Of a DNA stretch of 64,000 nt, positions 45,480 through 55,733 are shown one piece after another (within the stretch, counting starts at the first letter, position 1; the number at the start of each line of letters is the position of its first letter). The stretch is from Verrucomicrobiaceae bacterium (lineage in GTDB: Bacteria > Verrucomicrobiota > Verrucomicrobiia > Verrucomicrobiales > Verrucomicrobiaceae): assembly GCA_947507875.1 (NCBI GenBank), contig CANNQP010000001.1, forward strand, positions 186,001-250,000, read 5' to 3'. The position numbers and the translations under genes were made by a program. The notes beneath the pieces are model-generated. The model did not search any database and had not been told where the DNA came from. It was given only the letters and a program-made list of their open reading frames with translations.

Positions 45480-46577
45480 ATGAAATGGTCCTTCAAACTC
45501 GGCACGGTCGCAGGCACGGAGGTGCGTATTCACCTCACCTTCTTCATTCTGCTGGCCTTTGTAGCCTTGCAGGGGACTTCTGATAATCGGGGAATCGCTG
45601 GCGCAGTAGATGCCCTGCTTTTTGTCTCGGCAGCTTTTGTCTGTGTGCTGCTGCATGAGTTCGGCCATGTCAGCGCCGCCCGCGGTTACGGCATTCGCAC
45701 ACCCGACATCACCCTGCTGCCCATCGGCGGAGTCGCGCGTCTGGAACGAATGCCAGAAAAACCCGCCCAGGAACTCGTCGTCGCTCTTTGTGGCCCCCTG
45801 GTGAATGTGGCGATTGCAGCTGCCATCTCTACCTGTCTGGGGCTTGGCATGGCACTGAATCCCGATTTCCATTTTGAACAAAGTGGCCGGTTCTGGGAAA
45901 AACTCATGGTATGGAACCTTCTGATGGTGGCCTTTAACCTCATCCCTGCCTTTCCGATGGATGGAGGCCGTGTACTGAGAGCCCTGCTCGGCTTTGTCGT
46001 GGACTATGAAAAAGCTACCCGTTGGGCGGCTAATCTCGGCCAGGGCATCGCCACAGTGGCTGGACTCTGGATGCTGCTCACGGGTCACTTCAGCCCCGTG
46101 CTTTTGCTCATCGCCTTCTTTGTCTTCATGGCAGCAGGTCAGGAAGCCACCGCATTGAGTCAAAGGCAGATCATTCAGGGCTTGCAGGCCCGGGATGCCA
46201 TGATCACTGACTTTCACAGCGTCTCCGAGCAGGCGACGCTTCGTGATGTCGTGGACATTCTTCTTTCTGGCAGCCAGCATGACTTCCCCATGGTCGATGC
46301 CCACGGCAGCCTAGTGGGTATGCTTTCTCGACAAAGACTCATCAGCGCGCTGTCGGAGCACGGCCCCGAACACCCAGCCCGACTCGTGACGGAAAGCTGC
46401 GAAACGCACATCCCAGCCATGATGGATCTCAGCCGTGCCTTAGCCGCGCTTGATGCCGCCGCCTGCCCTGCTCTACCTGTCATGGACACGACGACGGGTC
46501 GCATCGTTGGCCTGCTCACTTCTGAAAACATTGGCGAGCTGCTGATGGTGCGCATTGCCTTGAGACCGCGACGATAA
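45480..46577 (+). CDS. Site-2-type zinc metalloprotease with CBS domains
   Basis: A 365-residue protein. The zinc motif HEFGH is at residues 59-63 in a membrane segment, and FNLIPAFPMDGGRVLRALL (about 155-173) provides the third ligand, as in M50B proteases. The C-terminal third (about 230-360) has a pair of CBS-like motifs (ARDAMITDFHSVSEQATL, VDAHGSLVGMLSRQRLISAL). It is likely to cleave transmembrane substrates in response to a bound nucleotide. No substrate (such as an anti-sigma factor) is adjacent. Confidence 0.9.
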   Translation: MKWSFKLGTVAGTEVRIHLTFFILLAFVALQGTSDNRGIAGAVDALLFVSAAFVCVLLHEFGHVSAARGYGIRTPDITLLPIGGVARLERMPEKPAQELVVALCGPLVNVAIAAAISTCLGLGMALNPDFHFEQSGRFWEKLMVWNLLMVAFNLIPAFPMDGGRVLRALLGFVVDYEKATRWAANLGQGIATVAGLWMLLTGHFSPVLLLIAFFVFMAAGQEATALSQRQIIQGLQARDAMITDFHSVSEQATLRDVVDILLSGSQHDFPMVDAHGSLVGMLSRQRLISALSEHGPEHPARLVTESCETHIPAMMDLSRALAALDAAACPALPVMDTTTGRIVGLLTSENIGELLMVRIALRPRR

Positions 46578-46616
46578 CGCTTCGCCAGAATAGGCCTGGC
46601 ACCTTCGACAGCAGTT

Positions 46617-47981
46617 TTAGCCGATCTGAGCCAAGATGGCCGAAGCTATCTTATCCGCCTGAGCTTCTAGGTATTCAATATCGCGACCTTCGATCAAAAG
46701 GCGGATCAGCGGTTCGGTGCCGGAGTAGCGCAGCAGCACACGACCGTAGTCGCCAAGCTTCTTCTCGGTCTCCTTGATGATACGATCCGCATCCTTCAGA
46801 TCGGCCATCGGCGGCTTGGAGCGAACACGCAGATTGCGGGCGGCTTGAGGAAACTTTTTCAAACACCGGCGCAACTGACTCAGAGGCTCCCCCGTCTCCT
46901 TCATGATCCTTAGCACTTGCAGCCCCGCGATCAGACCATCTCCCGTGGTGGCCCAATCACCAAAAATGATGTGACCACTCTGTTCACCACCGAAGTTAAG
47001 CCCTCGGGCATGCATTTCCTCCAGCACGTAGCGATCACCCACGTTCGTGCGGATCACACGCCCGCCAAGACGAGAGACCAGATCATCCAGCCCGTAGTTA
47101 CTCATGATGGTCACTGCCAGCGTATTGTGCTTCAGGGTGCCTTTGCGAAGCATCGATTCCACGGCAACGGCCATCAATTCATCACCGTCCAATGCGATGG
47201 CTTCCTCATCACAGAGCGCGATGCGGTCGGCGTCTCCATCGTGGGCGATGCCCGCCTGAGCTTGACTTTGCCGCACCAAACGCTCCAGCTCCTCGCTGTG
47301 CGTACAGCCACACTCCTCGTTGATGTTAAATCCATCTGGCTCGCTGTGAAAGACCTGCACGTCAGCACCGAGTTGTTCTAGCGCCAAGGCACTCGTGAAG
47401 GCTGCAGCTCCGTGAGCATTGTCCAAGGCGACACGCATGCCATCCAGCCGCACGCCCTCCATGCTCGACACGGCATGAGCTACATAGCGATCCACGGCAT
47501 CGGCCAAATGACTGACCCGACCGATACCACGCCCCTCGGGCCGCAGCGGCTCCTCACGGTTGCCAAGCACCCACTTCTCGATCTCAATCTCGGTACGGTC
47601 ACTCAATTTGCGGCCATTGCCATGCACAAACTTGATGCCGTTGTCGTGAAACGGATTGTGGGAAGCGCTGACGATGATGCCAAAGTCAGCACCTATCTGC
47701 GCCGCGAGCATAGCGACCGCCGGTGTCGGCACCATGCCTGCCAGAACCACATCGACCCCAGCTGAATTCAGCCCCGCGATCAGCGCTGCCTCAAACATCT
47801 CACCGGAAGCACGGGTATCACGACCGATCACGCAGCGGGCACGCCCATCAGAACCCTTGGTTTTCCCAAGGACGGCAGCAGCCGACTGGCCCAGACGCAT
47901 GACAAACTCTGGGGTCATTGGATGGCGATTGGCCACGGCGCGGACGCCGTCGGTGCCGAAGAACTGGCGCTTTTCAGACAT
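46617..47981 (-). CDS. glmM: Phosphoglucosamine mutase
   Basis: A 454-residue enzyme from ATG 47981 (MSEKRQFFGTDGVRAVANRH). The phosphoserine is in IIVSASHNPFHDNGIKF (S107), the metal loop is AHDGDADRIALCDE, and the sugar-binding GGEQSGHI and RYSGTEPLIR loops are present. It makes glucosamine-1-phosphate for peptidoglycan and LPS. It is convergent with the site-2 protease gene and divergent from the cysE-like gene. Confidence 0.95.
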   Translation of the reverse strand: MSEKRQFFGTDGVRAVANRHPMTPEFVMRLGQSAAAVLGKTKGSDGRARCVIGRDTRASGEMFEAALIAGLNSAGVDVVLAGMVPTPAVAMLAAQIGADFGIIVSASHNPFHDNGIKFVHGNGRKLSDRTEIEIEKWVLGNREEPLRPEGRGIGRVSHLADAVDRYVAHAVSSMEGVRLDGMRVALDNAHGAAAFTSALALEQLGADVQVFHSEPDGFNINEECGCTHSEELERLVRQSQAQAGIAHDGDADRIALCDEEAIALDGDELMAVAVESMLRKGTLKHNTLAVTIMSNYGLDDLVSRLGGRVIRTNVGDRYVLEEMHARGLNFGGEQSGHIIFGDWATTGDGLIAGLQVLRIMKETGEPLSQLRRCLKKFPQAARNLRVRSKPPMADLKDADRIIKETEKKLGDYGRVLLRYSGTEPLIRLLIEGRDIEYLEAQADKIASAILAQIG

Positions 47982-48141
47982 AAGGTGGCGGCTGTAACGC
48001 AAGAGCCGGAAAGTGTCAAAACTTGGCTTTACCACATCACTAGATGGGCAAAGACAGGCACAGGCCCTGCTAACATTGCACTTGTTCACAGCGTCCACAT
48101 TTGCCATCGCCCAAAGACCTGCTTTAGATCAGGTCAGAATC

Positions 48142-49062
48142 ATGGACCGCCGCCAGGAAGAGATCGTACAGCGCCTCATGACCTCCTATTGCGAGGTCGG
48201 AGGCATCAATCATGTGGACAGCGGTAATCTGCCGTCCAAAAAGGCCATCGCCGTGCTATGCGGAGACCTGCTTCAGGTGCTTTTTCCTGGCTTTTTCTCA
48301 GAAGATGCCCTGACCTCTCAGGACCTAGAGCTGCTAACTCATGAGCGGGTAGCAGGCATCCGGGAGAGGCTGAATATCGAAGTCCGCCGCAGCTTGCGAC
48401 TGCGCGACAGTCAGGGTGAAAACCTAGACGAAGCAGCCATGAAACTCGTCGATGAGTTCATGGCTAACCTCCCTGCGGTTCGCCAATTGCTGCAAACGGA
48501 TGTTCAGGCTGCCTTCGATGGCGACCCGGCCGCTCGAAGCTTTGAAGAAATCATCCTTGCCTATCCAGGCCTGGAAGCCATTGCCATCCAACGCAGTGCG
48601 CACCATCTCTACCAAGCGGGCGTGCCTTTGCTGCCGCGCATGATGACCGAATGGGCACACAGCCGCACGGGGATCGACATCCACCCGGGTGCCAAGATTG
48701 GCAGCCATTTCTTCATCGATCACGGCACCGGTGTCGTCATTGGTGAAACGTCTGAAATAGGCGCGCATGTGAAGCTTTACCAAGGCGTCGGTCTCGTCGC
48801 CAAATCCTTGGCAGCAGGCCAAGCGCTAGCCGGCAAGAAACGCCATCCCACCCTGGAAGACCATGTCACCATCTACGCTGGGGCTACCATCGTCGGCGGC
48901 GACACCATCATCGGAGCGCGCAGCGTCATCGGGGCGAATGTGTTTTTGATGGAAAGTGTCGCGCCGGACATGGTCTATGCCCTCGGAGATCAAGAGCACC
49001 GAATCCGCGGCCGCAAAAAACAGGAACCCGTCAGGAAGGAGCCTTCCATCGGCATCGCATGA
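48142..49062 (+). CDS. cysE: Serine O-acetyltransferase
   Basis: A 306-residue protein. After a helical N-terminal domain, residues about 185-290 form a left-handed beta-helix with hexapeptide repeats: IDIHPGAKIGSHFFIDHGTG and VVIGETSEIGAHVKLYQGVG, matching serine acetyltransferase (EpsC/CysE-type). It makes O-acetylserine for cysteine. The length and N-terminal extension are larger than E. coli CysE. The stop overlaps the start of the SprT-like gene by the ATGA arrangement, indicating coupling. ATG 48142 is chosen over an in-frame start at 48013. Confidence 0.9.
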   Translation: MDRRQEEIVQRLMTSYCEVGGINHVDSGNLPSKKAIAVLCGDLLQVLFPGFFSEDALTSQDLELLTHERVAGIRERLNIEVRRSLRLRDSQGENLDEAAMKLVDEFMANLPAVRQLLQTDVQAAFDGDPAARSFEEIILAYPGLEAIAIQRSAHHLYQAGVPLLPRMMTEWAHSRTGIDIHPGAKIGSHFFIDHGTGVVIGETSEIGAHVKLYQGVGLVAKSLAAGQALAGKKRHPTLEDHVTIYAGATIVGGDTIIGARSVIGANVFLMESVAPDMVYALGDQEHRIRGRKKQEPVRKEPSIGIA

Positions 49063-49706
49063 GCCTAGCGCGTAGAATTTCCCAGCTCTTTTTCGACTTT
49101 GGCACGGCCCCTCCATGGAAAGCAGCGAAAGGCTCGCCTTTTGAAGGCATGGAGCCGAGTGAGCCAAGCCAGAAGCCACCAGCAGACAACCGCGACTCAA
49201 CGGAAGCAGAGGATCTGACCCAACTGTGTCAGCAGCTGTTGCAGCAACTGGAAATGCCAGGCATGGCCAAAATCGTGCGTGTCTTTTGGAACCCACGCAT
49301 GAGAAGCACCGCCGGCTACGCATCCTACCCGAGCTGGCGCATCGAGCTCAACCCCAAGCTGCGTGACTTTGAGGGGCAAACTGAGCGCACGCTAAAGCAT
49401 GAGCTAGCTCATCTCGTGGCTTACCACCGGGCAGGCCGACGGCGGATCGAGCCCCATGGGCCCGAATGGCGACGCGCCTGTGCCGATCTGGGCATTCCCG
49501 ATGAATCCGCGCGGCACACACTTCCCTTGCCACGGCGGAAAATGAGCCGCAAATACAGCTACACTTGCGCGCACTGCGGGCTCGTGGTCCATCGCGTGCG
49601 CAAATTCGCGCGCGGAACCGCCTGCCGGAAGTGCTGCGAAACCTACAATCGTGGCCAATTCGATGCCAAGTATCGGTTTGTACTCATGGAGCAAGCTGAG
49701 CCTTGA
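49059..49706 (+). CDS. SprT-like zinc metalloprotease
   Basis: A 215-residue protein. The zinc motif HELAH (residues 114-118) and a third histidine in EPHGPEWRRA (H133) match the SprT/Wss1 family, and a Cys-rich zinc ribbon lies near the C-terminus (CAHCGLVVH and CRKCC). Family members act on DNA-protein cross-links or protein damage; function of bacterial members is little studied. It overlaps the cysE-like gene by 4 bp and is translated with it. Confidence 0.85.
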   Translation: MSLARRISQLFFDFGTAPPWKAAKGSPFEGMEPSEPSQKPPADNRDSTEAEDLTQLCQQLLQQLEMPGMAKIVRVFWNPRMRSTAGYASYPSWRIELNPKLRDFEGQTERTLKHELAHLVAYHRAGRRRIEPHGPEWRRACADLGIPDESARHTLPLPRRKMSRKYSYTCAHCGLVVHRVRKFARGTACRKCCETYNRGQFDAKYRFVLMEQAEP

Positions 49707-49788
49707 AGGTCAATCGTACCTGCCGCTCACGCCAAACACGAAACCACTTTCCGCACGCGAGGATGCTGCTTATGCATCTACCTAGCAC

Positions 49789-51024
49789 ATGCCACGCCCA
49801 CCTGCCAGACGCACCCCCCCCCCGATACCGAAGCCCACTCCCCCAGGCAGCGAATCCTGGCCGCGCCCCTGGGCCCAGATGAAATACTACACCTACCACC
49901 CCGCCATTTTCCCCAACATGGTGGGCGCGGTCTCGAAGGACGCAGGCGCGGGCGATCTGGTGCATATCTTCGACAAAGAAGGCCGTCGTTTTGGCGCAGG
50001 TTACTTCAACCCCAAAGCACGCGTGCCGCTGCGAGTGCTGCACCATGGTGAGCAAGCTTTTGGCGAGGATGATCTCGATGCGCTCCTACGCCAAGCCATC
50101 CGCCTGCGGCGCGATGTGCTCAAGCTGAATGCGGACTCCGATAGCTGGCGTGTTGTGCATTCGGATGCCGATGGCCTGAGCGGCCTCATCGTGGATCGCT
50201 ACGCGGATGCATTGTCCATCGAGATCACGACCCTTGGGGCTTGGCGGCGCTTGCGGCGCTGGTTGCCTATTCTACACGAGGAACTCGGCACCCGTGAACA
50301 GGTGATCCGCGTCGATCCAGATATCGGTCTGATGGAGGGCATTCGCATCGCGGATGTGCCTGAGGCCACCCAGGCCGGCCCACGAAGCGTGAAAGTGCGT
50401 GAGCATGGCGTTCGCTATCTGGTGAACTTTGAAGCTGGGCACAAAACGGGCTTCTTTTGCGACCAGCGCGACAACCGGCTGAAGCTCGGACGCTTGGCGA
50501 GCGGCAAAGTGCTCGACCTGTGCACGTACACGGGTGGGTTTGCCCTGGCTGCCCGAGTTCTCGCAGGCTGCGAGGAGGTGACTGCGGTGGATTTGGATGA
50601 AAAGGCCATCGCTCAGGCGAAGCAGAATGCCAATCTCAACCAAACCCGCATCGACTGGATTCATGCCGATGCCTTCACCTGGGCTCGTCAGATGCTAAAA
50701 AACGGCGCGCAGTGGGACACGCTTGTGCTCGATCCGCCCAAGCTCATTCATCACCGCGACAAGAAAGAGGAAGGCATCTTCAAATACCGCGATCTGAATG
50801 CATTGGCGCTGCAATTGCTGAAAAAGGGCGGGCTTTTTGTCACCTGTTCCTGCTCAGGCCTGCTGGGCACGGATGAGTTCGAAGAACTCGTCATCGGCAC
50901 CGCCCATCGCCATGGGAGAAAGCTACAGATCCTAGATCGCACGGGCCCTGGACTGGACCACCCGGTCATGTCAAACTGCCCGGAGAGCCGTTACCTAAAG
51001 GTCGTCTGGGCTCGTGCGCTTTGA
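49789..51024 (+). CDS. RlmI-like 23S rRNA cytosine-C5 methyltransferase
   Basis: A 411-residue protein. A Pro/Arg-rich N-terminal extension precedes a PUA-like domain (YTYHPAIFPNMVGAVSKD, then GSGYFNP-type GAGYFNPKARVPLRVL) and a C-terminal Rossmann methyltransferase with VLDLCTYTGGFALAARVLAG, EVTAVDLDEKAIAQAK and TLVLDPPKL. These define the RlmI/YccW group, which methylates 23S rRNA. Orthology to RlmI specifically is inferred. Its 3' end converges with feoB, 25 bp away. Confidence 0.87.
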   Translation: MPRPPARRTPPPIPKPTPPGSESWPRPWAQMKYYTYHPAIFPNMVGAVSKDAGAGDLVHIFDKEGRRFGAGYFNPKARVPLRVLHHGEQAFGEDDLDALLRQAIRLRRDVLKLNADSDSWRVVHSDADGLSGLIVDRYADALSIEITTLGAWRRLRRWLPILHEELGTREQVIRVDPDIGLMEGIRIADVPEATQAGPRSVKVREHGVRYLVNFEAGHKTGFFCDQRDNRLKLGRLASGKVLDLCTYTGGFALAARVLAGCEEVTAVDLDEKAIAQAKQNANLNQTRIDWIHADAFTWARQMLKNGAQWDTLVLDPPKLIHHRDKKEEGIFKYRDLNALALQLLKKGGLFVTCSCSGLLGTDEFEELVIGTAHRHGRKLQILDRTGPGLDHPVMSNCPESRYLKVVWARAL

Positions 51025-51049
51025 GGCAAGGGCAGAAACCCAAGCGTCT

Positions 51050-53221
51050 TCAGTAACCCATGGCTGTGCCGATCTGATAAATGCCGAGAGCCAGGAGGTA
51101 AGCCGTACCACTCATGTAGGCGAGCTGGAACCACATCCACCCGTAGGAACCAGTCTCGCGCTTCACGATGGCCATGGTACTGACGCACTGCATGGCGAAG
51201 ACATAAAACACCAGCAAGCTCAGGCAAACCAACGGGCTATAGACGGGCCGACCATCTGGACGTATCTCCTGTTGAATGCGATCACGCAGCGGGGTCATGT
51301 CCTCCTCCGCGCCTGAACCCACCGCATACACCACGGCCATCGTATTGACGAAAAGTTCACGCGCCGCGAAACTGCCGATCAGGCCGATGCCGATCTTCCA
51401 ATCGTAGCCCAGCGGCTGGATGACTGGCTCGATCAGATGCCCAGCACGCCCGGCTAGGCTTCGCGCCAACTGCTGGGATTTCACGCCAGCCAGCTGCGCT
51501 TCAGCAGCCGCAGCGCCGGCTAGATTTCCGTGAGCGATCAGACTTTCCTGCTTGGCCACCAGACCTTCCGCTTCAGCAATCAAGGCTCTGTCTTTCGGGT
51601 AGGTCGAGGCGGCCCAAATCAGGATGGACATGCCAAAGATGACCGTGCCAGCGCGCACGAGAAACGCTTTGGCGCGCTGTGACACCTGCAGCAAGATTGC
51701 CTTCACCGAAGGCAGCTTGTAGTTTGGCATTTCCAAGATCATTGGCGCATTCGCTCCGCGCAGGATGCCTTTGTTGAACACCCAAGCAAAACCGAATGCC
51801 CCCAAGGTCCCCAGCGCATAAAGCGCGATCATGATGCCCGCACGTGCCCAGGGTGAGACACTGTCTGGCATCAGCGCGCTGATGAGCAGCAGGTAAACTG
51901 GCAACCTGGCGGAACAGCTAGCCAGCGGTGAAATCAGGATCGTGATGAGGCGATCCTTGGGGCTATCGATGGTGCGAGCGGCCATGACGCCAGGGACAGC
52001 GCAGGCGTAACTGCTCAAGAAAGGCAGGAAAGCTTTGCCATTCAGCCCGACGACGCTCATGAGCCGATCCATGATGAAGGCCAGCCGAGCCATGTAGCCC
52101 GTGTCCTCCATGATGCCGATGAAAAAGAACAGGATCAGGATCTGCGGCAAGAAGACAACGACGCCAGACACACCATTGATGGCCCCATCCACGATCAAAT
52201 CACGCAGATCCCCAGGCGGCATCGCCGCCGTCACCCAGGACCCCAAAACGGCGAAAGCATCCTCAATCCATCCCATGGGCCCCTCAGCGACCTTGAAGAT
52301 CAGGTAGAAGAGAAAGATCAAAAAGCTAAGAACGAACAGGCCACCGTAGATCGGATGCAGCAGCCAGCGGTCGAGTTTCTGGGTCATCGTCACCGGCTCA
52401 CGATCGGGCCGGGTGAGAATGTGCGAACACAGCGCTTCAATGCGTGTGTAGCGATCTTGAACGAGCTGATCTTCCCAGCCGGGATGGGCTTTTTCCAAGG
52501 CATCCCGACCCGCAACGATCTGGGTGAGTTGGGCATCAGCAATCCCCGCATGCAGTGGATCGTGGTCGGACAGCAGGTAAAGCGGCTCCAACAGCGAAGC
52601 GCGCTCCGGCACGGCTCCCGCAGCGATGAGTTGTGCCTGGGTGGCTTGCAACGAAGCGAGGATATCCTCGGGCAAAGGTGCAGAATGCCAACGAGGCTGC
52701 GGCAGGTCCTGCTGGCTCATGGCGGCCTTGAGTTCATGCAATCCCTGCCCGGTGGTGGCCTGCATGGGGATGACAGGCACTCCCAGCTCTTCAGAAAGCT
52801 GGGCGACATGGATACGCCACTGCTTCGCGGCGGCGATGTCCATCATGTTCAGCACCACGATGGTCGGCAAACCGAGCTCCAGGATCTGCGAGGCGAGGTA
52901 AAGGTTGCGCTCCAGATTCGCTGCATCCAGCACAATGACGACCCGATCTGGACGCGGCGTATCGTCGCGGCGACCGAGCAGCACATCACGCAGCACCGCT
53001 TCATCAGGGCTACGCGCATTCAGGCTGTACGCTCCCGGTAGGTCGATCAGGCGCAGCTTGTGGCCATGCTGACTCCAGCATTCGCCAATCTTTTTTTCCA
53101 CGGTGACACCAGGGTAATTGGCGACTTTTTGGCGCAGGCCCGTGAGGAGATTGAAGAGCGTGGTTTTGCCCGAATTCGGATTGCCGACGATGGCGAGCAA
53201 CGGGGAATGAGGCGCACTCAT
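51050..53221 (-). CDS. feoB: Ferrous iron transporter FeoB
   Basis: A 723-residue protein. An N-terminal G domain contains GNPNSGKTTLF (13-23), a DLPGAYSLNARSPDE switch segment and NMMDIAAAK. Membrane helices follow from about 290, with the conserved Gate motifs (LPFLSSYACAVPGVMAAR, LISPLASCSARLPVY). It imports Fe2+ powered by GTP. It overlaps the feoA gene by 4 bp on the same strand, so they form an operon. Length is normal for the family. Confidence 0.97.
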   Translation of the reverse strand: MSAPHSPLLAIVGNPNSGKTTLFNLLTGLRQKVANYPGVTVEKKIGECWSQHGHKLRLIDLPGAYSLNARSPDEAVLRDVLLGRRDDTPRPDRVVIVLDAANLERNLYLASQILELGLPTIVVLNMMDIAAAKQWRIHVAQLSEELGVPVIPMQATTGQGLHELKAAMSQQDLPQPRWHSAPLPEDILASLQATQAQLIAAGAVPERASLLEPLYLLSDHDPLHAGIADAQLTQIVAGRDALEKAHPGWEDQLVQDRYTRIEALCSHILTRPDREPVTMTQKLDRWLLHPIYGGLFVLSFLIFLFYLIFKVAEGPMGWIEDAFAVLGSWVTAAMPPGDLRDLIVDGAINGVSGVVVFLPQILILFFFIGIMEDTGYMARLAFIMDRLMSVVGLNGKAFLPFLSSYACAVPGVMAARTIDSPKDRLITILISPLASCSARLPVYLLLISALMPDSVSPWARAGIMIALYALGTLGAFGFAWVFNKGILRGANAPMILEMPNYKLPSVKAILLQVSQRAKAFLVRAGTVIFGMSILIWAASTYPKDRALIAEAEGLVAKQESLIAHGNLAGAAAAEAQLAGVKSQQLARSLAGRAGHLIEPVIQPLGYDWKIGIGLIGSFAARELFVNTMAVVYAVGSGAEEDMTPLRDRIQQEIRPDGRPVYSPLVCLSLLVFYVFAMQCVSTMAIVKRETGSYGWMWFQLAYMSGTAYLLALGIYQIGTAMGY

Positions 53222-53460
53222 GCTTCGGCCGGAGTCACAAGGATGTGCGCCGCTTCATGGCTGCGCATGGCGATCTGAGAGCCACGGACACAGACCTGGA
53301 GAGGTTCCCCCAAAGGCGCACGGCGGATGACTTCGACCTTCACGCCTGGCGTCAACCCGAGTTCACGAAGACGCGTCAGGCCGACACGGCCGGTGGGCAT
53401 GCTGTGAATAAGCGCAGTGCCGCCTACGGGCAGCTGAGCCAGAGTGGATGGGCGATGCAT
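53218..53460 (-). CDS. feoA: Ferrous iron transport accessory protein FeoA
   Basis: An 80-residue SH3-like protein starting MHRPSTLAQLPVGGTALIHS. The GLTRLRELGLTPGVKVEVIR segment and the following LGEPLQVCVRGSQIAMR are typical of FeoA, which supports FeoB GTPase activity. An in-frame Met 20 residues upstream (53520) is possible, but the shorter form matches family length. It overlaps feoB. Confidence 0.9.
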   Translation of the reverse strand: MHRPSTLAQLPVGGTALIHSMPTGRVGLTRLRELGLTPGVKVEVIRRAPLGEPLQVCVRGSQIAMRSHEAAHILVTPAEA

Positions 53461-53537
53461 GGTTGTTCGCAATTGAGACGCTATTTCAACCAAAGGTAGC
53501 GGTATGTGCATGAATGGCAAGGACGGGAGCTTGCGAT

Positions 53538-54452
53538 TTAACGAGCCTGGTTTGCGCTTCCCTTCACGAGACCCGCTGCCGCTGACGCAAGCCTCTGGCG
53601 TAGGGGGGCGGCTTTTTCGGCTAACTGCCGTTGCTCCCTTTCATACTGAGCACGGCCTTCTGGGGTCTCGATCAGCAGCGGTTCGTAGCCTAGATGCTGC
53701 AAATCGTAAGGGCTAGCACGCATGTCTAAATCGCGGCCCTGGCAAGCGAGTTCAAAGCATTCCCCCACCAGATCGCTGCCAATCCAGGGCCAGAGTTTCG
53801 CCGCCCATTTGTAAAGGTCCATATTCGTGTGCAGGCAGCCGCCCTGCTCCATCTCGATCCGCGTCTCGAGCACTGGTTGGAATACATTCAAAGGTCGCGC
53901 CTCGGCGGTGAAGAAGCGAAAGGCATCGTAATGAGAACAACACACGGTCTGCGACTCGACAAACGCAGCCAGTGACTCGGGGGAGAGGCGCAGCTCATGC
54001 CCCTGGTGGCGCACCTGCTCTCGTGGCTGTCGATAGACCATCGCCCACTCGTGCAGGCCATAGCAACGCAGGCGAGGAGGCCGCTGCATGACAGCCTCGC
54101 AAAGCGAATGCACCCAGGTGGCCAGATCACGCACCTTGGCCGGCAGCAAGCGGGCATCGAGATGGCTCTGCCCCGGCACGTGCCGCATGGGTTCCGCAGC
54201 CAGCCAAGGTTGATTTTGTAAATCTTCCTCTATCACTTCGATCCCCTGCCCCAGCGCAGGTAACCAGCGGATTAGTTTAGAGGGCGAAAAGTTGTAGTAT
54301 GTGAAAAGAAAATCGTGAACGGGATGCGTCGTGCCCCGACTGCGGCGGTCAATGAAGGCAGTGGCCAAGGCAACAACTCGAGCGGCATGAGCACGCTGAA
54401 GGTCCTGCCACTCTGGGCGGGGGAGCATGAGGCCGATGCAGGTTTCGTTCAT
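53538..54452 (-). CDS. Uncharacterised conserved protein, labelled in databases as 3-methyladenine DNA glycosylase-like
   Basis: A 304-residue protein from ATG 54452 (MNETCIGLMLPRPEWQDLQR). THPVHDFLFTYYNFSPSKL, RLLPAKVRDLATWVHSLCEA, VCCSHYDAFRFFTAEARPLN and CLHTNMDLYKWAAKLWPW are distinctive. I associate the HPVxDFLFTYY pattern with actinobacterial and other proteins annotated as 3-methyladenine DNA glycosylase, but I cannot see helix-hairpin-helix or AlkA motifs, so the label is doubtful. A role in one-carbon or base metabolism cannot be excluded. Confidence 0.65.
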   Translation of the reverse strand: MNETCIGLMLPRPEWQDLQRAHAARVVALATAFIDRRSRGTTHPVHDFLFTYYNFSPSKLIRWLPALGQGIEVIEEDLQNQPWLAAEPMRHVPGQSHLDARLLPAKVRDLATWVHSLCEAVMQRPPRLRCYGLHEWAMVYRQPREQVRHQGHELRLSPESLAAFVESQTVCCSHYDAFRFFTAEARPLNVFQPVLETRIEMEQGGCLHTNMDLYKWAAKLWPWIGSDLVGECFELACQGRDLDMRASPYDLQHLGYEPLLIETPEGRAQYEREQRQLAEKAAPLRQRLASAAAGLVKGSANQAR

Positions 54453-54466
54453 GGGGAAGCGACGAG

Positions 54467-54499
54467 AAAAAAGACCCGCATCACTTTCATGATGCGGGT
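54467..54499 (-). terminator. Rho-independent terminator after the sugar isomerase gene
   Basis: On the minus strand a perfect 10-bp stem (54474-54483 with 54490-54499) with a 6-nt loop is followed by six T residues (A-run 54467-54472 on the plus strand). It lies 45 bp after the stop of the sugar isomerase gene and just upstream of the next gene. Confidence 0.93.
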
Positions 54500-54543
54500 G
54501 TTGGTAGATTCCTCGAAGGGTGCCGCCCAATCAGCGGCAGGGA

Positions 54544-55542
54544 TCACTTGCTGTTCTCGGCGAACTGCGCGTCGAAAACGATTTTGCTCGGCGGGAAGTC
54601 GAGCTTCTTGACGAAAGCGCAGGACTCCGCTGCACCGAACTCGCGATCCATGGCGCCATCTTCCCACTCCACAGACAGCGGGCCGTTGTAGCCGATGTCG
54701 TTCAGAGCACGGATGATGCGCTCGAACTTGATGTCGCCACGCCCCACGGACTTGAAGTCCCAGTAGCGCTGTGGCTTGTGGAAATCGACATGGCCCCCGA
54801 AGACACCAGCTTCGTCACCCAGATTCCAGGCCACGTCCTTCATGTGAACGTGGAAAATGCGGTCTGGGAACTTGCGGATGAATTTCTCGTAGTTCACGCC
54901 CTGGTAGCCGAAGTGACTCGGGTCGTAGTTGAAACCAAACGCAGGATGGTAATCCACAGCCTGCAGAGCACGCTCCGCACTGGCGATGTCAAAAGCGATC
55001 TCGGTCGGGTGAACTTCGAGAGCGAACTTCACGCCCTGATTTTTGTACTCGTCGAAAATCGGCCCCCAGCGGTTGGCGAAATCTTGGTAACCCGCCTCAA
55101 TCTGACCAGGCAGGTTTGGTGGAAACGAGTAGCACAAGTGCCAGATGCTGCTGCCAGTGAACCCATTGACCACGCTGACGCCGAAGCGCTTGGCGGCAAG
55201 AGCTGTCTTTTTCACTTCAGCCGCCGCGCGTTGACGCACGCCTTCGGGATCTCCATCGCCATAAATGGAGGCGGGTAGGATCTGGGCATGACGGGCGTCG
55301 ATGTTGTCGCACACCGCCTGCCCGACGAGATGGGTGGAGATAGCAAAGCACTTCATGCCAGCTGCATCGAGCTTGGCGCGTTTGGCATCGCAATACGCTT
55401 GGTCAGCCTGATCGACCTCAAAGTGGTCGCCCCAGCAGCCGAGCTCGACGCCATCATAGCCAAAGGATTTGGCCTTCTGCACAATGGTATCGAAGGGAAG
55501 GTCGGCCCACTGGCCGGTGAAGAGTGTGACGGGTCTGCCCAT
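54544..55542 (-). CDS. Sugar phosphate isomerase/epimerase (xylose isomerase-like TIM barrel)
   Basis: About 332 residues from ATG 55542 ([20 protein letters not shown]). The barrel is seen in [20 protein letters not shown] and [19 protein letters not shown], with metal-ligand candidates Glu and His in [20 protein letters not shown] and [14 protein letters not shown]. The group includes inosose dehydratase and tagatose/allulose epimerases; the substrate is not predictable. An upstream in-frame start at 55635 adds a weak leader. Confidence 0.87.
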   Translation of the reverse strand: MGRPVTLFTGQWADLPFDTIVQKAKSFGYDGVELGCWGDHFEVDQADQAYCDAKRAKLDAAGMKCFAISTHLVGQAVCDNIDARHAQILPASIYGDGDPEGVRQRAAAEVKKTALAAKRFGVSVVNGFTGSSIWHLCYSFPPNLPGQIEAGYQDFANRWGPIFDEYKNQGVKFALEVHPTEIAFDIASAERALQAVDYHPAFGFNYDPSHFGYQGVNYEKFIRKFPDRIFHVHMKDVAWNLGDEAGVFGGHVDFHKPQRYWDFKSVGRGDIKFERIIRALNDIGYNGPLSVEWEDGAMDREFGAAESCAFVKKLDFPPSKIVFDAQFAENSK

Positions 55543-55733
55543 GTGATGAATTGGTTTGGTGTTTTTGGGAATGAGGTTTGGGGGTCGCAGAAAACGACCG
55601 TCGATTCTTAAAAGCCAGCCTAGAATGGCAAGCAAAAGGTCGTTTCTATAAACAACCTGAGGATCTGACTAGCAAATGACAGGCTGAATCGTTAAAAAGT
55701 CACCTCTTGTTCAACCCGCCGACCTTCCTCCTC